A stretch of 64,000 bases of DNA from Roseibium polysiphoniae (GTDB lineage: Bacteria; Pseudomonadota; Alphaproteobacteria; Rhizobiales; Stappiaceae): assembly GCF_014842925.1 (NCBI RefSeq), contig NZ_JACYXJ010000003.1:372001-436000 (forward strand), in the 5' to 3' direction. A program made the position numbers and the translations under genes. Every line of letters starts with the position of its first letter. Position 1 is the stretch's first letter. This document shows, piece by piece, positions 26,013 through 35,218 of the stretch. The notes beneath the pieces are model-generated. The model did not search any database. It worked only from the letters and a program-made list of their open reading frames with translations, and had not been told where the DNA came from.

Positions 26013-27166
26013 TCCTGAGCTTTGCCGTTTCGGGATATCGATCCCTTCGCAATCTGGTGCTGCCGCTTGACCGGGTCACGGTGGTCACGGGTGCGAACGG
26101 CAGTGGTAAGTCGAGCCTCTACCGCTCGATCCGGTTGCTCGCGGATGTCGCCCAAGGACGAGCGATTTCTTCTCTAGCGCGCGAGGGTGGCCTGACGTCC
26201 ACGCTGTGGGCGGGGCCGGAGATCATTTCACGAACCATGAAAAGCGGAGAGGTTCCGGTTCAGGGGACCCGAAGGACGTCGGTAGTCAGCCTCAAGCTGG
26301 GCTTTTCTGACGAGGACTATGGCTATGCCATTGATCTTGGTCTGCCTGTTGGTGACGGCACGTCCTTTTTCAATTCCGATCCTGAAATCAAGGCGGAAGC
26401 GCTCTGGGCGGGCGAGGCGCTGACACGGCACAACGAGATTGCCAGCCGCAACGGACCGAGCGTCCGGGTCTTGAACGGCCAGGGGTATCGCGTTCCGGTC
26501 ATGCGGAATCTGGTGAGCTTTGACAGCATGATGACCCATGCGGCCGACCCGCGGGATGCGCTCGAGCTTCTGGTGATGCGCGAACGTATGCGGAGCTGGC
26601 GGTTTTACGATCATTTGCGCACTGATCTCGACGCCCCGGGCCGTGTGCCGCGCATCGGAACGCGCACGATCGCTCTTTCCGGCGATGGTGCCGATCTGGC
26701 GGCCGCCTTGCGTACCATCCAGGAAATCGGCAATCCGCGGCTTCTCGATGAGGCGGTTGAAGATGCCTTTCCAGGATCGCGGATCGAGATACGCGTCACG
26801 GATGGCCTGTTTGAGGTGCTGATGTATCAGCATGGGCTGCTTCGACCTTTGCGAACCTCCGAGTTGTCCGATGGCACCATGCGGTATCTGCTCTTGATTG
26901 CCGTGTTGCTGACGCCCCGTCCGCCGCCGCTTCTGGTGCTGAACGAGCCGGAGACCAGCCTGCACCCGCGTTTGCTCGAACCGCTCGGCCGTCTTGTGGC
27001 GACTGCGGCGGAGAAGACGCAGGTCATTTTGGTGACCCATGCCCATCAGCTGGCGGACCAGCTTGCGATCTGTGACGGGTGCCTGCGCTATGAACTGCGC
27101 AAGGAACTGGGCGAAACGGTCATAGATGATGTCGATTCGCCGCGATGGAACTGGCCAAAGCGCTAG
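26009..27166 (+). CDS. AAA-family (SMC/RecF-like) ATPase
   Basis: 385 residues. The N-terminal [20 protein letters not shown] and Walker [10 protein letters not shown] (28-36) are typical of single-chain ABC/SMC-like ATPases. Near the C-terminus are an [13 protein letters not shown] signature-like segment, Walker [16 protein letters not shown] and the H-loop [14 protein letters not shown]. There is no long coiled coil. Such proteins act in DNA repair, DNA transactions or defence. It overlaps ade by 4 bases, and no nuclease or methylase partner follows, so a stand-alone DNA-defence role has no support here. True role unknown. Confidence 0.8.
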   Translation: MILSFAVSGYRSLRNLVLPLDRVTVVTGANGSGKSSLYRSIRLLADVAQGRAISSLAREGGLTSTLWAGPEIISRTMKSGEVPVQGTRRTSVVSLKLGFSDEDYGYAIDLGLPVGDGTSFFNSDPEIKAEALWAGEALTRHNEIASRNGPSVRVLNGQGYRVPVMRNLVSFDSMMTHAADPRDALELLVMRERMRSWRFYDHLRTDLDAPGRVPRIGTRTIALSGDGADLAAALRTIQEIGNPRLLDEAVEDAFPGSRIEIRVTDGLFEVLMYQHGLLRPLRTSELSDGTMRYLLLIAVLLTPRPPPLLVLNEPETSLHPRLLEPLGRLVATAAEKTQVILVTHAHQLADQLAICDGCLRYELRKELGETVIDDVDSPRWNWPKR

Positions 27167-27248
27167 ACGATCCCCAAATAAGCATTAGAGACGGCCAACT
27201 TGCCGAAAATCCGAAGTGATGCCTTTGAATCCAAAAAAACTTGGGGGG

Positions 27249-27281
27249 GTGTCGTTACGTCGCGAGTTGACGTTTACGGAA
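27249..27281. promoter_or_regulatory. Shared fatty-acid gene motif upstream of the acyl-CoA ligase
   Basis: GTGTCGTTACGT (27249-27260) is identical to 12 bases upstream of fadL (51439-51450). Next to it, 27267-27281 read on the minus strand is TTCCGTAAACGTCAA, matching 13 of 15 bases of the fadL site TTACGTAAACGTCAT. The pattern resembles the TTACGTnnACGTAA type that I recall for LiuR-like regulators. It is 164 bases ahead of the ligase gene. The rest of 27167-27444 shows nothing else. Confidence 0.5.
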
Positions 27282-27444
27282 CCATATGTGCAATTCATGA
27301 GGCAGAAGGCCACGAAATGGCCTCGCCTGACAAAAGGCAGTTCCGCGAGGAGGCGGCAACACGGTCATTCCATAGGAAAGACCTTGTGCTGAAGGGGAGC
27401 TCTGGTCGTCAGGTGTAAATAAAACGAGCGAGTTGGAGATCGCC

Positions 27445-29109
27445 ATGACGACTGCGGAGGAATGGTGCGAGGCGTTCACGCCGCGCCCGGTGCACGAATA
27501 TCTCGAAGACACGATCAACAACCTGGGGGACAGTCCGGCAGCCGACTTTTTCGGCAAGGTCTGGACCTATCGTGAGTATGGCGAGATGGTCGAAAAAACG
27601 GCTGCTGGCCTGCAGTCGATGGGTGTTAAGCCCGGCGTTCATGTTGGTTTGTGCCTGCCGAACACGCCTTATTATACGGTGTTCTACTTCGCGATCCTGA
27701 AGATCGGCGGCACCGTCGTGAACTTCAATCCGCTGTATGTGGAGCGTGAATTGGCGTTTCAGGCGCGTGATGCCGACGTGCGCATCATGGTCACCATGGA
27801 TCTCTGCCAGATTTACGACAAGGTCGAGGCGATCCGTCAGGAAAACGTTCTGGACAAGATCATCGTTTGCCCGATGACCGCGATCCTGCCGCAACCCAAG
27901 AAGCTGCTCTTCAGCCTGTTCAAGCGCAAGGAAGTCGCCTCAATTCCCGATGATGCGGCTCATATCCGCCTTGAGGACCTTCAAGCGGTTCCCGGCAAGG
28001 CAACGCCGGTGAAGATCAATCCGGAAACGGATATTGCCGTGCTGCAATACACCGGCGGTACGACCGGTGTTCCCAAGGGAGCGATGCTGACCCATCGCAA
28101 TCTGGCGGCCAACATCGAACAGATGCGCTGCGTTTTTGAAAAGGCGGAGAAGGGCAAGGAGAAGATGCTCTGTGTCCTGCCGTTCTTTCACGTCTTCGCG
28201 ATGACAGTGGCGCAGAACCTGGCGGTGGTGCTGGGCGCTGAAATGGTGCTTCAGCCCCGTTTCGAACTCAAATCCCTGCTTGATGCGGCCAAGCGCAAGA
28301 ACGTGACCTTGTTCCCGGGCGTACCGACGCTGTTTACCGCCATCAACAACTCGCCTTTGACGAAAAAATACGATCTGACGTCGATCAAACTCTGTCTTTC
28401 TGGCGGTGCTCCGCTCCCGGTCGAAGTCAAAAGCAACTTTGAGAAACTGACCGGCTGTATTCTGGTTGAGGGATATGGCCTGACTGAATCTTCGCCTGTG
28501 GCTGCGGTCAACCCGCTCGACCGCACAAGCGTTGCCGGATCCATCGGCCGTCTCGTTCCTGGCACAGAGGCAAGATTCTGCGATCTGGAAGATCCCAGCA
28601 AGGATGCCGTGCCGGGTGAAAAGGGCGAGCTTTGCCTCAAGGGGCCCCAGGTCATGCTAGGCTATTGGAAGCGTCCGGACGAGACCGAGCAGACCATCGA
28701 GAACGATTTTCTCCACACGGGGGATGTCGGTTATCAGGATGAGGATGGTTTCATCTATCTTGTCGACCGGATCAAGGATCTCATCATTTGCTCGGGATAC
28801 AATGTTTATCCTCGGGTGATCGAGGAGGCGGTGTACCAGCATGAAGCGGTCGACGAGTGCATCGTTATCGCGATTCCCGATCCCTATCGCGGCCAGTCCC
28901 CCAAGGCCTTCGTCAAGTTGAAGGATGGAGCCGAGGTGAGTGCTCAGGACTTGAAGGAGTTCCTGAAGGATCACCTCTCGACCATCGAACTGCCGCGTGA
29001 GGTCGAGTTCCGCAGCGAGCTGCCCAAAACAATGGTCGGCAAACTGTCGAAGAAGGAACTCGTTGAGGAGGAAATGGCGAAACGGTCCGAACTGGCCGCA
29101 ACCGCCTGA
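27445..29109 (+). CDS. Long-chain fatty acid/dicarboxylate-CoA ligase
   Basis: 554 residues. ATG at 27445 has GGAG 7 bases upstream. Adenylate-forming motifs are all present: AVLQYTGGTTGVPKGAMLTH (P-loop type), VEGYGLTESSPVAAVNP, DFLHTGDVGYQDEDGF, DRIKDLIICSGYNVYPRVIE and the C-terminal Lys region LPKTMVGKLSKKEL. It activates a carboxylic acid to its CoA thioester for beta-oxidation. FadD/PimA-type chain-length preference cannot be read. A motif shared with the fadL promoter lies upstream, which supports a fatty-acid role. The fadD symbol is possible but not certain. Confidence 0.88.
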   Translation: MTTAEEWCEAFTPRPVHEYLEDTINNLGDSPAADFFGKVWTYREYGEMVEKTAAGLQSMGVKPGVHVGLCLPNTPYYTVFYFAILKIGGTVVNFNPLYVERELAFQARDADVRIMVTMDLCQIYDKVEAIRQENVLDKIIVCPMTAILPQPKKLLFSLFKRKEVASIPDDAAHIRLEDLQAVPGKATPVKINPETDIAVLQYTGGTTGVPKGAMLTHRNLAANIEQMRCVFEKAEKGKEKMLCVLPFFHVFAMTVAQNLAVVLGAEMVLQPRFELKSLLDAAKRKNVTLFPGVPTLFTAINNSPLTKKYDLTSIKLCLSGGAPLPVEVKSNFEKLTGCILVEGYGLTESSPVAAVNPLDRTSVAGSIGRLVPGTEARFCDLEDPSKDAVPGEKGELCLKGPQVMLGYWKRPDETEQTIENDFLHTGDVGYQDEDGFIYLVDRIKDLIICSGYNVYPRVIEEAVYQHEAVDECIVIAIPDPYRGQSPKAFVKLKDGAEVSAQDLKEFLKDHLSTIELPREVEFRSELPKTMVGKLSKKELVEEEMAKRSELAATA

Positions 29110-29200
29110 CCGGCTTTGCGAAAAGCTGCTGCTTGCCTGTTGACGTCGTTCGGGGTACCGACAAGGTGTCCCGAACCGACCTTCGAAGGCGAGCGAATAC

Positions 29201-30085
29201 ATGCTGGAAGACCTGCCACGCTATCTGACGACCCGTGAATTGGCTGATCTGATCCGGGTCAAGGAGCGGAAGGTCTATGATCTGGCGGCGACCGGCGATG
29301 TTCCACACAGCCGCGCTACCGGGAAACTCCTGTTCCCTCGTGATGCCGTTTTGGCCTGGATCGACCGGGCAGGTGATACGGCGGAAGATGAGGCCGAGCG
29401 CCCGCAAGTCGTACTCGGAAGCCATGATCCGCTCCTGGAATGGGCCTTGCGCGAGTCAGGTTCTGGTCTTGCCAGTCTTTTCGACGGCAGTCTGGATGGG
29501 ATTGAGCGCTTTGCCGGGAAGGAAGGCATTGCTGCCGGAATGCATGTTCCCGACAGCGAAGGCGACAACTGGAATATCGAACAGGTCGAGCGCCATTTCT
29601 CCTTCAAACCTGTTGTGCTGATTGAGTGGGCCAAGCGCCGCCGCGGGCTCATCCTGCCGGCAGGCAACCCTCTTAAGATCCGAAGCCTGACGGATATGGT
29701 CGGACGGCGATTGACGCGGCGCCAGGAAGCCGCCGGCAGTCATGTCCTGCTGCAACGGAAACTGAGCGAGATGGGCATCGATCCGAGTTCTGTTGTCCAG
29801 GACGGGCCATTGGTTCGCGACGAGCGCGAGGCGGCTCTTGCTGTCTTCTCTGGTGAGGCGGATGCAGCCTTCGGGCTGGAAACGGCGGCACGGCAGAGCC
29901 GGCTCGAGTTTCTGCCTGTCTGCGAGGAAAGGTTCGACCTTCTGGTCGGCCGCCGGGACTATTTTGAGGCTCCGTTCCAGAAACTCCTTGCCTTTGCACG
30001 TTCCAGCAGCCTTGCCGCCAAGGCCGATCAACTTGGCGGCTATGATGTCACCAAGCTTGGAACCGTTCGCTTCAATGGCTACTAG
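29201..30085 (+). CDS. HTH regulator with periplasmic-binding-like domain
   Basis: 294 residues. The N-terminal excisionase/MerR-like helix-turn-helix is YLTTRELADLIRVKERKVYD followed by GKLLFPRDAVLAWIDRAG. The rest (about 70-290) resembles a substrate-binding-protein domain with DPLLEWALRESGSGLASLFD, LILPAGNPLKIRSLTDMVGR, and EADAAFGLETAARQSRLEFL. This fusion is known in regulators related to molybdate- and small-molecule-responsive proteins. The ligand and target genes are not evident; the lone molybdoenzyme subunit in this window is 10 kb away. Confidence 0.82.
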   Translation: MLEDLPRYLTTRELADLIRVKERKVYDLAATGDVPHSRATGKLLFPRDAVLAWIDRAGDTAEDEAERPQVVLGSHDPLLEWALRESGSGLASLFDGSLDGIERFAGKEGIAAGMHVPDSEGDNWNIEQVERHFSFKPVVLIEWAKRRRGLILPAGNPLKIRSLTDMVGRRLTRRQEAAGSHVLLQRKLSEMGIDPSSVVQDGPLVRDEREAALAVFSGEADAAFGLETAARQSRLEFLPVCEERFDLLVGRRDYFEAPFQKLLAFARSSSLAAKADQLGGYDVTKLGTVRFNGY

Positions 30086-30110
30086 AGCCTAAATCCCAGA
30101 CCAGCTCTTG

Positions 30111-31172
30111 TCAGTTGTTGTAGCCGCGCCCTTCGGCGGCGCGAGCCAGCTGACGTCCGCGCACAGCTTCGCGCCTGACCGTGTACATGGAGGCGGCGAT
30201 GATGATGCCGGCACCAATCAGCGTTTCGACGCTGGGCCACTGGCTGAAGACCAGCGCACCAATGATGGTGGCATAGAGCAGGCGGGTATAATCCAGAGAC
30301 GCGATGGCGGTTGCTTCACCGGCACGGAAGGCCTTGATGTTTGACATCTGCGCGGCCCAGGAGACCACGCCGATCATGATGAGCAGGCCCCATTCCTCCA
30401 GGCTTGGCGCTTTCCAGGTGTAGATCGCCGGACCCGCCATGATCAGGCCGACGAAGACCGCCTGATAGGTGAGGATGGTCGTCGGACTGTCGGTTTTCGT
30501 CAGGATGCGCAGGATGACCATGACCAGTCCCGCGCAGGCCGCCCCGATGATTGCCAGCAGCGCAAACGGGTCGATGAAGCCGTCCCCTTCAGGACGCAGC
30601 ATCAACAATACGCCCAGAAAACCGACGATGGTGGCGCCCCAGCGGTGGATGCCGACGGTTTCGCCCAGGAAAAAGATGGCGAAGATGGTGAGAAAGAAGG
30701 TCTTTGAAAAGCTGAGTGCTGTGACATCGGCGAGAGGCAATTCAATGATGGCGGTGAAGCCGCAGAGCATGGCCGTTGTCGCGAAGATGATACGGGCGAT
30801 CTGCAGATCAGGGCGCTTGGTGGCCAGCGACGTTGGCAGGCCGCGAATGATCCGAGGCGCGACGATGAGCACCATCACGGCCTGACGCACTGCCAGAATC
30901 TGGAACACGCTCAGATCACTGCCCGCCAGCTTGATCAGCGTCGACATGATGGTGAAAAGAAAGGCCGCCTGCAGGATCCAGAGAGCGCCGATGGTGTTGG
31001 TGGGCAAGGCGGCGAGCCGCTGACCAAGGCGCGCCGTCCAAGAAACGCCAGCGCGCTCGTCGGCGCCCGTTGGGGAGTTTGGGCCAGCCGAATTGCCATT
31101 CTCTGGATCTGGCTTGGAATCTGATGAAGACGGATCAGCGTCCCCGGCTTCAGAGCTAGGGGCCTTGTTCAT
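30111..31172 (-). CDS. EamA-type DMT superfamily permease
   Basis: 353 residues. The first 50 are polar and disordered (many Ser, Pro, Asp). About ten hydrophobic segments follow in two EamA repeats, with ADVTALSFSKTFFLTIFAIF in the first and ATAIASLDYTRLLYATIIGA in the second. Proteins of this type export or import metabolites; the substrate is unknown. It is convergent with the HTH regulator. The 46308 gene is a second permease of the same family but lacks the long polar N-terminus. Confidence 0.85.
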   Translation of the reverse strand: MNKAPSSEAGDADPSSSDSKPDPENGNSAGPNSPTGADERAGVSWTARLGQRLAALPTNTIGALWILQAAFLFTIMSTLIKLAGSDLSVFQILAVRQAVMVLIVAPRIIRGLPTSLATKRPDLQIARIIFATTAMLCGFTAIIELPLADVTALSFSKTFFLTIFAIFFLGETVGIHRWGATIVGFLGVLLMLRPEGDGFIDPFALLAIIGAACAGLVMVILRILTKTDSPTTILTYQAVFVGLIMAGPAIYTWKAPSLEEWGLLIMIGVVSWAAQMSNIKAFRAGEATAIASLDYTRLLYATIIGALVFSQWPSVETLIGAGIIIAASMYTVRREAVRGRQLARAAEGRGYNN

Positions 31173-31403
31173 GGTGCTTCCTTGGCGGTTTCATGCGCAT
31201 GACCAGCAGCGGGCGCTGTGGCGTTCCGAACGACGGGCGGCAGAAGATGAGACCGACAATACCCCTTTTGCCGAAATTGGAAAGGGCAGCTACTGTCCGC
31301 TGCAGGGAGAAGACAGACTGTTTACCTGCTGACAGCTTGCCGGTTCGGGCTTGCACGGTATAGCCAGACAGGAAGAGATTTCGACCAAATCGGGAGAGCG
31401 ATC

Positions 31404-31988
31404 ATGAGGAAGATCCAGACGCAGGGGGTGCACCACATCACGCTCGTTGGTGCGGACCGGCAGACATCCATCGATTTCTGGGAGGGCATGCTGGGAATGC
31501 CTTTCGTTTTTGAACAGCCCAATCTGGACAACGCCGAGGAGAGCCATCTCTACTTTGATCCGGGTGACGGCCGGTTGATCACCATCTTTACCGATGAAAC
31601 CCGCAAGGCTGATCCGTCGCCTGTTCCCCAGTCGAATGGCTGTGTGCATCATCTGGCGCTGAATGTCTCGCAAGCGAGCTTTCTACAAATCGCCGAGCGT
31701 CTTGACGAGAGAGGCGTTCGTCATAGCGGCCCGAAAGACCGTGGTTTCATGGATTCCATCTACTTTCGCGATCCGCTCGGCTTCCTGATCGAGCTTGCCT
31801 CCTATCGTTTCGAACCGCCGGAAGGGGTCTCCCACGGGGAGGTGATGCTGGAGGCGCACAAACTCCGCGTAGCGCGCGGGGATTACAACATTCAGGAAGT
31901 GCATCTGGCCGATGCGATCGAGGCGTTGGTCCGGGAGGGCCGGCGGAGCCTTTCGGACGACCGGGAACCTAAAAATCCATACGGCTAA
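31404..31988 (+). CDS. VOC family (glyoxalase/dioxygenase-like) protein
   Basis: 194 residues. Two beta-alpha-beta modules are visible: GVHHITLVGADRQTSIDFWE at the start and VHHLALNVSQASFLQIAERL near residue 77, followed by YFRDPLGFLIELASYRF. Metal ligands of the VOC fold are expected at the His of HHITL, the second-module HHLAL and the Glu of IELAS. It is probably a ring-cleaving or glyoxalase-like enzyme. GGGAGAG precedes the ATG. It may be co-expressed with the following RHH gene, although a 213-base gap argues for separate control. Confidence 0.82.
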   Translation: MRKIQTQGVHHITLVGADRQTSIDFWEGMLGMPFVFEQPNLDNAEESHLYFDPGDGRLITIFTDETRKADPSPVPQSNGCVHHLALNVSQASFLQIAERLDERGVRHSGPKDRGFMDSIYFRDPLGFLIELASYRFEPPEGVSHGEVMLEAHKLRVARGDYNIQEVHLADAIEALVREGRRSLSDDREPKNPYG

Positions 31989-32201
31989 GCTTCGCGAGAG
32001 CGCTTTCTTGTTTCAAATTCTTGCATTCACGGCAAAGGTGATGTTCCCTAAAGGAAGTCGGATGGTTGAAATTCCGCATCTTTTTGCGGTCCCATTGCCG
32101 ATGTGGCGGCAACATGCGCTTCCCTCGTCCTGCATGGACTTGCGTTTCAGACCAGTGAGCACATCATTGCTGTCCCAATTATAAAAATCGGGAGGTTAGG
32201 C

Positions 32202-32492
32202 ATGTGTGAGATTTTTGCAGGACAGGATCCCGCTGATTATGAACCGGAGACGAGGCGCCTTCGGCTGAATGGGCAGAGCACGAGCATTCGTCTTGAGCGC
32301 TCTTTCTGGCAGATCGTCGACGAAATTGCCGCGAGTGAAGGCGTCACGACGCCGGCGTTTGTGTCCAGGCTGCACTCCGAGGTTCTGCAGCTGCGCGGCG
32401 AGGCCCGCAATTTTACATCCCTGCTGCGCTGCGCCTGTCTGATCCGCACCCGTCGGACACTCGGGCACGTCGAAACGATCGCGGCGGAATGA
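32202..32492 (+). CDS. Ribbon-helix-helix domain protein
   Basis: 96 residues. ATG at 32202 has GGGAGG upstream; the frame opens earlier but without a ribosome site. The segment TRRLRLNGQSTSIRLERSFW supplies the strand and QIVDEIAASEGVTTPAFVSR the first helices of an RHH fold of the alphaproteobacterial RHH_4 kind. The C-terminus (NFTSLLRCACLIRTRRTL) is typical of the same family. It probably binds DNA as a dimer; no toxin-like partner was seen, so an antitoxin role has no support. Confidence 0.75.
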   Translation: MCEIFAGQDPADYEPETRRLRLNGQSTSIRLERSFWQIVDEIAASEGVTTPAFVSRLHSEVLQLRGEARNFTSLLRCACLIRTRRTLGHVETIAAE

Positions 32493-32598
32493 CGATATTG
32501 AAGAAAATTTGAGTGTAGTACTTTAATACTACCAGCAAGTTTAAGAAACGGCGCACTCTTTCCTCATGGTCGCAAAGACGGCCAAATAGGAGGAAGCG

Positions 32599-32994
32599 TT
32601 GGCAAAAGCTATTCATGCGATGTTTCGCGTGCTGGATGAGGCACGGTCTGTTTCCTTTTACAAGGAAGCATTCGATCTAGATGTCGCAGATCGACTTGAT
32701 TTCGACAGTTTTACACTCGTTTACATGAGAAATGATTCCGCTGACTTTGAAGTGGAATTGACCATCAACAAGGATCGTACCGAGCCGTATGACCTGGGGG
32801 ATGGCTATGGTCACATGGCCTTTTGTGTCGATGACCTGGACGGCGAACATGCCCGTTTCGAGGCTGCCGGATTTTCACCGAGAAAAATTGTCGAGTTTGA
32901 GCGGGATGGCGTCCTGCTGGCCCGGTTTTTCTTTGTTCAGGACCCTGACGGTTATCAGATCGAGGTTCTGCAGAGGCACGGACGCTACACCTGA
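32599..32994 (+). CDS. Lactoylglutathione lyase (glyoxalase I)-like protein
   Basis: 131 residues, the usual length of bacterial GlxI. Candidate metal ligands are all present: His 6 (AIHAMFRVLD), Glu 53 (DFEVELTINK), His 72 (GYGHMAFCVDD) and Glu near 123 (GYQIEVLQRH), and the RSVSFYKEAFDLDV segment is typical. It would convert the methylglyoxal-glutathione adduct to lactoylglutathione. The start is TTG at 32599, 5 bases after AGGAGG. It is followed after 26 bases by the dehydrogenase operon. Confidence 0.85.
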   Translation: MAKAIHAMFRVLDEARSVSFYKEAFDLDVADRLDFDSFTLVYMRNDSADFEVELTINKDRTEPYDLGDGYGHMAFCVDDLDGEHARFEAAGFSPRKIVEFERDGVLLARFFFVQDPDGYQIEVLQRHGRYT

Positions 32995-33020
32995 CGCGAT
33001 TGCCGACGGGAGGAGAGGAC

Positions 33021-33545
33021 ATGACAAAGACGATGGAACGACGCGGCATGACGCGTCGGGAATTGCTGACGCGTAGCGCGGCCGTCACAGCGGCTCTCAT
33101 GATCGGCCCCAACCTGGTCGCCGGTGTCTCGGGCGCCTGGGCGATGGAGGTGAGCCACGTGTCGCCGCAGACGATGGCCACATTGATCCAGATGGCGCGC
33201 GACATCTATCCACATGACCATGTTGCCGACGACTACTACGCCGTGGCGGTCAAGAGCTACGACAATGCCGATCAGGCGGCGATGATCGAGGAGGGCATTG
33301 CCTCGCTCAACAGCGCTGCGCAGGGGCTTGGGCATGGCAGTTACCTTGATACCGGCTGGGAGCGCGACCGGGTCGATATTCTTCGAGCGATGGAGGCAAG
33401 TCCCTTCTTCCAGACCATCCGGGGCGGGCTCGTGACCAGTCTCTACAACCAGAAGGCCGTTTGGCCGCTTTTTGGCTACGAGGGTGAGAGCTACTCCAAG
33501 GGTGGCTACATCGACCGCGGCTTTGACGACATCAACTGGATTTAG
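33021..33545 (+). CDS. Tat-exported small subunit of a GMC dehydrogenase
   Basis: 174 residues. ATG at 33021 has GGAGGAGAGG upstream. A twin-arginine signal (MTRRELLTRSAAVTAALMIG, cut near GAWA) would export it folded, probably carrying the partner. The mature part (TMATLIQMARDIYPHDHVAD, ... GGYIDRGFDDINWI) resembles the gluconate 2-dehydrogenase subunit 3 family. It lies 11 bases ahead of the GMC subunit, which has no signal of its own, as expected if the pair is exported together by a hitch-hiker mechanism. Confidence 0.83.
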   Translation: MTKTMERRGMTRRELLTRSAAVTAALMIGPNLVAGVSGAWAMEVSHVSPQTMATLIQMARDIYPHDHVADDYYAVAVKSYDNADQAAMIEEGIASLNSAAQGLGHGSYLDTGWERDRVDILRAMEASPFFQTIRGGLVTSLYNQKAVWPLFGYEGESYSKGGYIDRGFDDINWI

Positions 33546-33556
33546 GGGCGCGGATC

Positions 33557-35128
33557 ATGGCAGCACCATTTGACCTGAATGATGACACGGTAGTGGTTGT
33601 CATCGGTACTGGCGCCGGTGGCGGCGTATTGTCCAACGAACTGGCCCAGAAGGGCGTGAGCGTGGTGGCTCTGGAGGCCGGCGGGAGGTACCTGCCGGAC
33701 GACTATATCAACGACGAGTGGGAAAGCTTTGGCCAGCTGGCGTGGCTGGACAAACGGACAACGTCCGGCGACTGGCGGGTCGCCAAAGACTTTTCCGGTT
33801 TGCCGGCCTGGATCGTCAAGGCTGTCGGCGGCACAACAACCCACTGGGCGGGTGCATCGCTCCGTTTCCAGGCGCATGAATTCAAGACGAAGACGACCTA
33901 TGGCGATGTCCAGGGTGCAAATCTGCTCGACTGGCCCATTGACTTGGCCGAGATGGAGCCCTGGTACGAGAAGGCCGAAACAAAGCTGGGCGTGACGCGT
34001 ACCGGTGACCGGGCAGGCCTGCCTGGCAACAACAACTACAAGGTCTTCGAAGCCGGAGCGAAAGCTCTGGGATACGAGCAGGTCCATACCGGCCGTATGG
34101 CAATCAACAGCGGCGACTACGACGACCGTTTGGCCTGTCAGCAGACCGGGTTCTGTTTTCAGGGTTGCAAATGGGGGGCAAAATGGTCGGCCGCCTATAC
34201 CGATATTCCACGCGGCGAGGCGACCGGAAATCTGGAAGTGCGCGAACATGCTCATGTCCTGAAGATCGAACATGATGCCTCGGGCAAGGTCACAGGCGTT
34301 CTTTATGCCGACAAGGACGGCAACCAACACCTGCAGAAGGCCCGGGTCGTCTGCGTGGCGGGCAATTCGATTGAAAGCCCACGGCTGCTCTTGAACTCCG
34401 CGTCCGCCATGTTCCCGGACGGACTTGCAAACTCATCCGGTCAGGTGGGACGCAACTACATGCGGCACATGACCGGTTCGGTCTACGCAGTGTTCGACAA
34501 GCCCGTGCGTATGTGGCGCGGCACCACCATGGCCGGGATCGTCCAGGATGAAGCCAAATACGATCCGTCGCGCGGATTTGTCGGGGGCTACGAGTTGGAA
34601 ACCCTGGCGCTGGGCTTGCCGTTCATGGCGGCTTTCCTGGACCCGGGCGGATGGGGACGCGAGTTCACGACGGCACTGGATTCCTATGAAAACATGGCCG
34701 GTCTCTGGATCGTCGGCGAGGACATGCCGCAGGAGACAAACCGGATCACACTGAACCATGACGCCAAGGATCAGTATGGTCTTCCGGCTCCAAACGTCCA
34801 TTTCGACGACCATCCCAACGACATTGCCATGCGCAAACATGCCTATGAGCGGGGCATGGCCCTTTATGACGCGGTCGGAGCGACGCGGACCTTCCCGACG
34901 CCGCCTTATCCGTCGACGCATAATCTGGGAACCAACCGGATGTCGGAAAAGGCGCGTGATGGTGTGGTCAATCGGTGGGGGCAGACCCATGATGTCGCGA
35001 ACCTCTTCGTTTCCGACGGAAGTCAGTTCACGACGGGGGCGGCTGAGAACCCGACCTTGACCATCGTGGCATTGGCGATCCGGCAGGCGGACCGGATCGC
35101 ATCGGAATTGAGCAAAGGCAATCTCTAG
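33557..35128 (+). CDS. GMC family FAD-dependent dehydrogenase subunit
   Basis: 523 residues. The FAD-binding loop VVVIGTGAGGGVLSNELAQK starts at about residue 12. GGTTTHWAGASLRFQAHEF and the C-terminal GMC signature (HNLGTNRM... NLFVSDGSQFTTGAAENPTL) confirm the family. It oxidises an alcohol or sugar and passes electrons on, probably through the small subunit to the cytochrome c encoded two genes later. No signal peptide is present. The substrate is unknown; relatives include sorbitol, gluconate and fructose dehydrogenases. Confidence 0.9.
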   Translation: MAAPFDLNDDTVVVVIGTGAGGGVLSNELAQKGVSVVALEAGGRYLPDDYINDEWESFGQLAWLDKRTTSGDWRVAKDFSGLPAWIVKAVGGTTTHWAGASLRFQAHEFKTKTTYGDVQGANLLDWPIDLAEMEPWYEKAETKLGVTRTGDRAGLPGNNNYKVFEAGAKALGYEQVHTGRMAINSGDYDDRLACQQTGFCFQGCKWGAKWSAAYTDIPRGEATGNLEVREHAHVLKIEHDASGKVTGVLYADKDGNQHLQKARVVCVAGNSIESPRLLLNSASAMFPDGLANSSGQVGRNYMRHMTGSVYAVFDKPVRMWRGTTMAGIVQDEAKYDPSRGFVGGYELETLALGLPFMAAFLDPGGWGREFTTALDSYENMAGLWIVGEDMPQETNRITLNHDAKDQYGLPAPNVHFDDHPNDIAMRKHAYERGMALYDAVGATRTFPTPPYPSTHNLGTNRMSEKARDGVVNRWGQTHDVANLFVSDGSQFTTGAAENPTLTIVALAIRQADRIASELSKGNL

Positions 35129-35218
35129 CAGCCGGCTGCATTGCGTTTGTTTCAATAGGGGCGGCCTCTCGTGAGGCCGCCCCGAACGCACGTCTGAAGA
35201 CGTAACTGGGAGGAAGTA

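Noticed and set aside
26009-27166. The ATPase as an OLD-type or Gabija-like defence system
   Set aside because: No TOPRIM or nuclease domain in the protein and no helicase or nuclease partner next to it.
27200-27418. 72-codon frame before the acyl-CoA ligase
   Set aside because: It covers the shared regulatory motif, has no family resemblance and no ribosome site.
32202-32492. The RHH protein as an antitoxin
   Set aside because: No short toxin-like gene adjoins it; the 32599 gene is a glyoxalase with all metal ligands.
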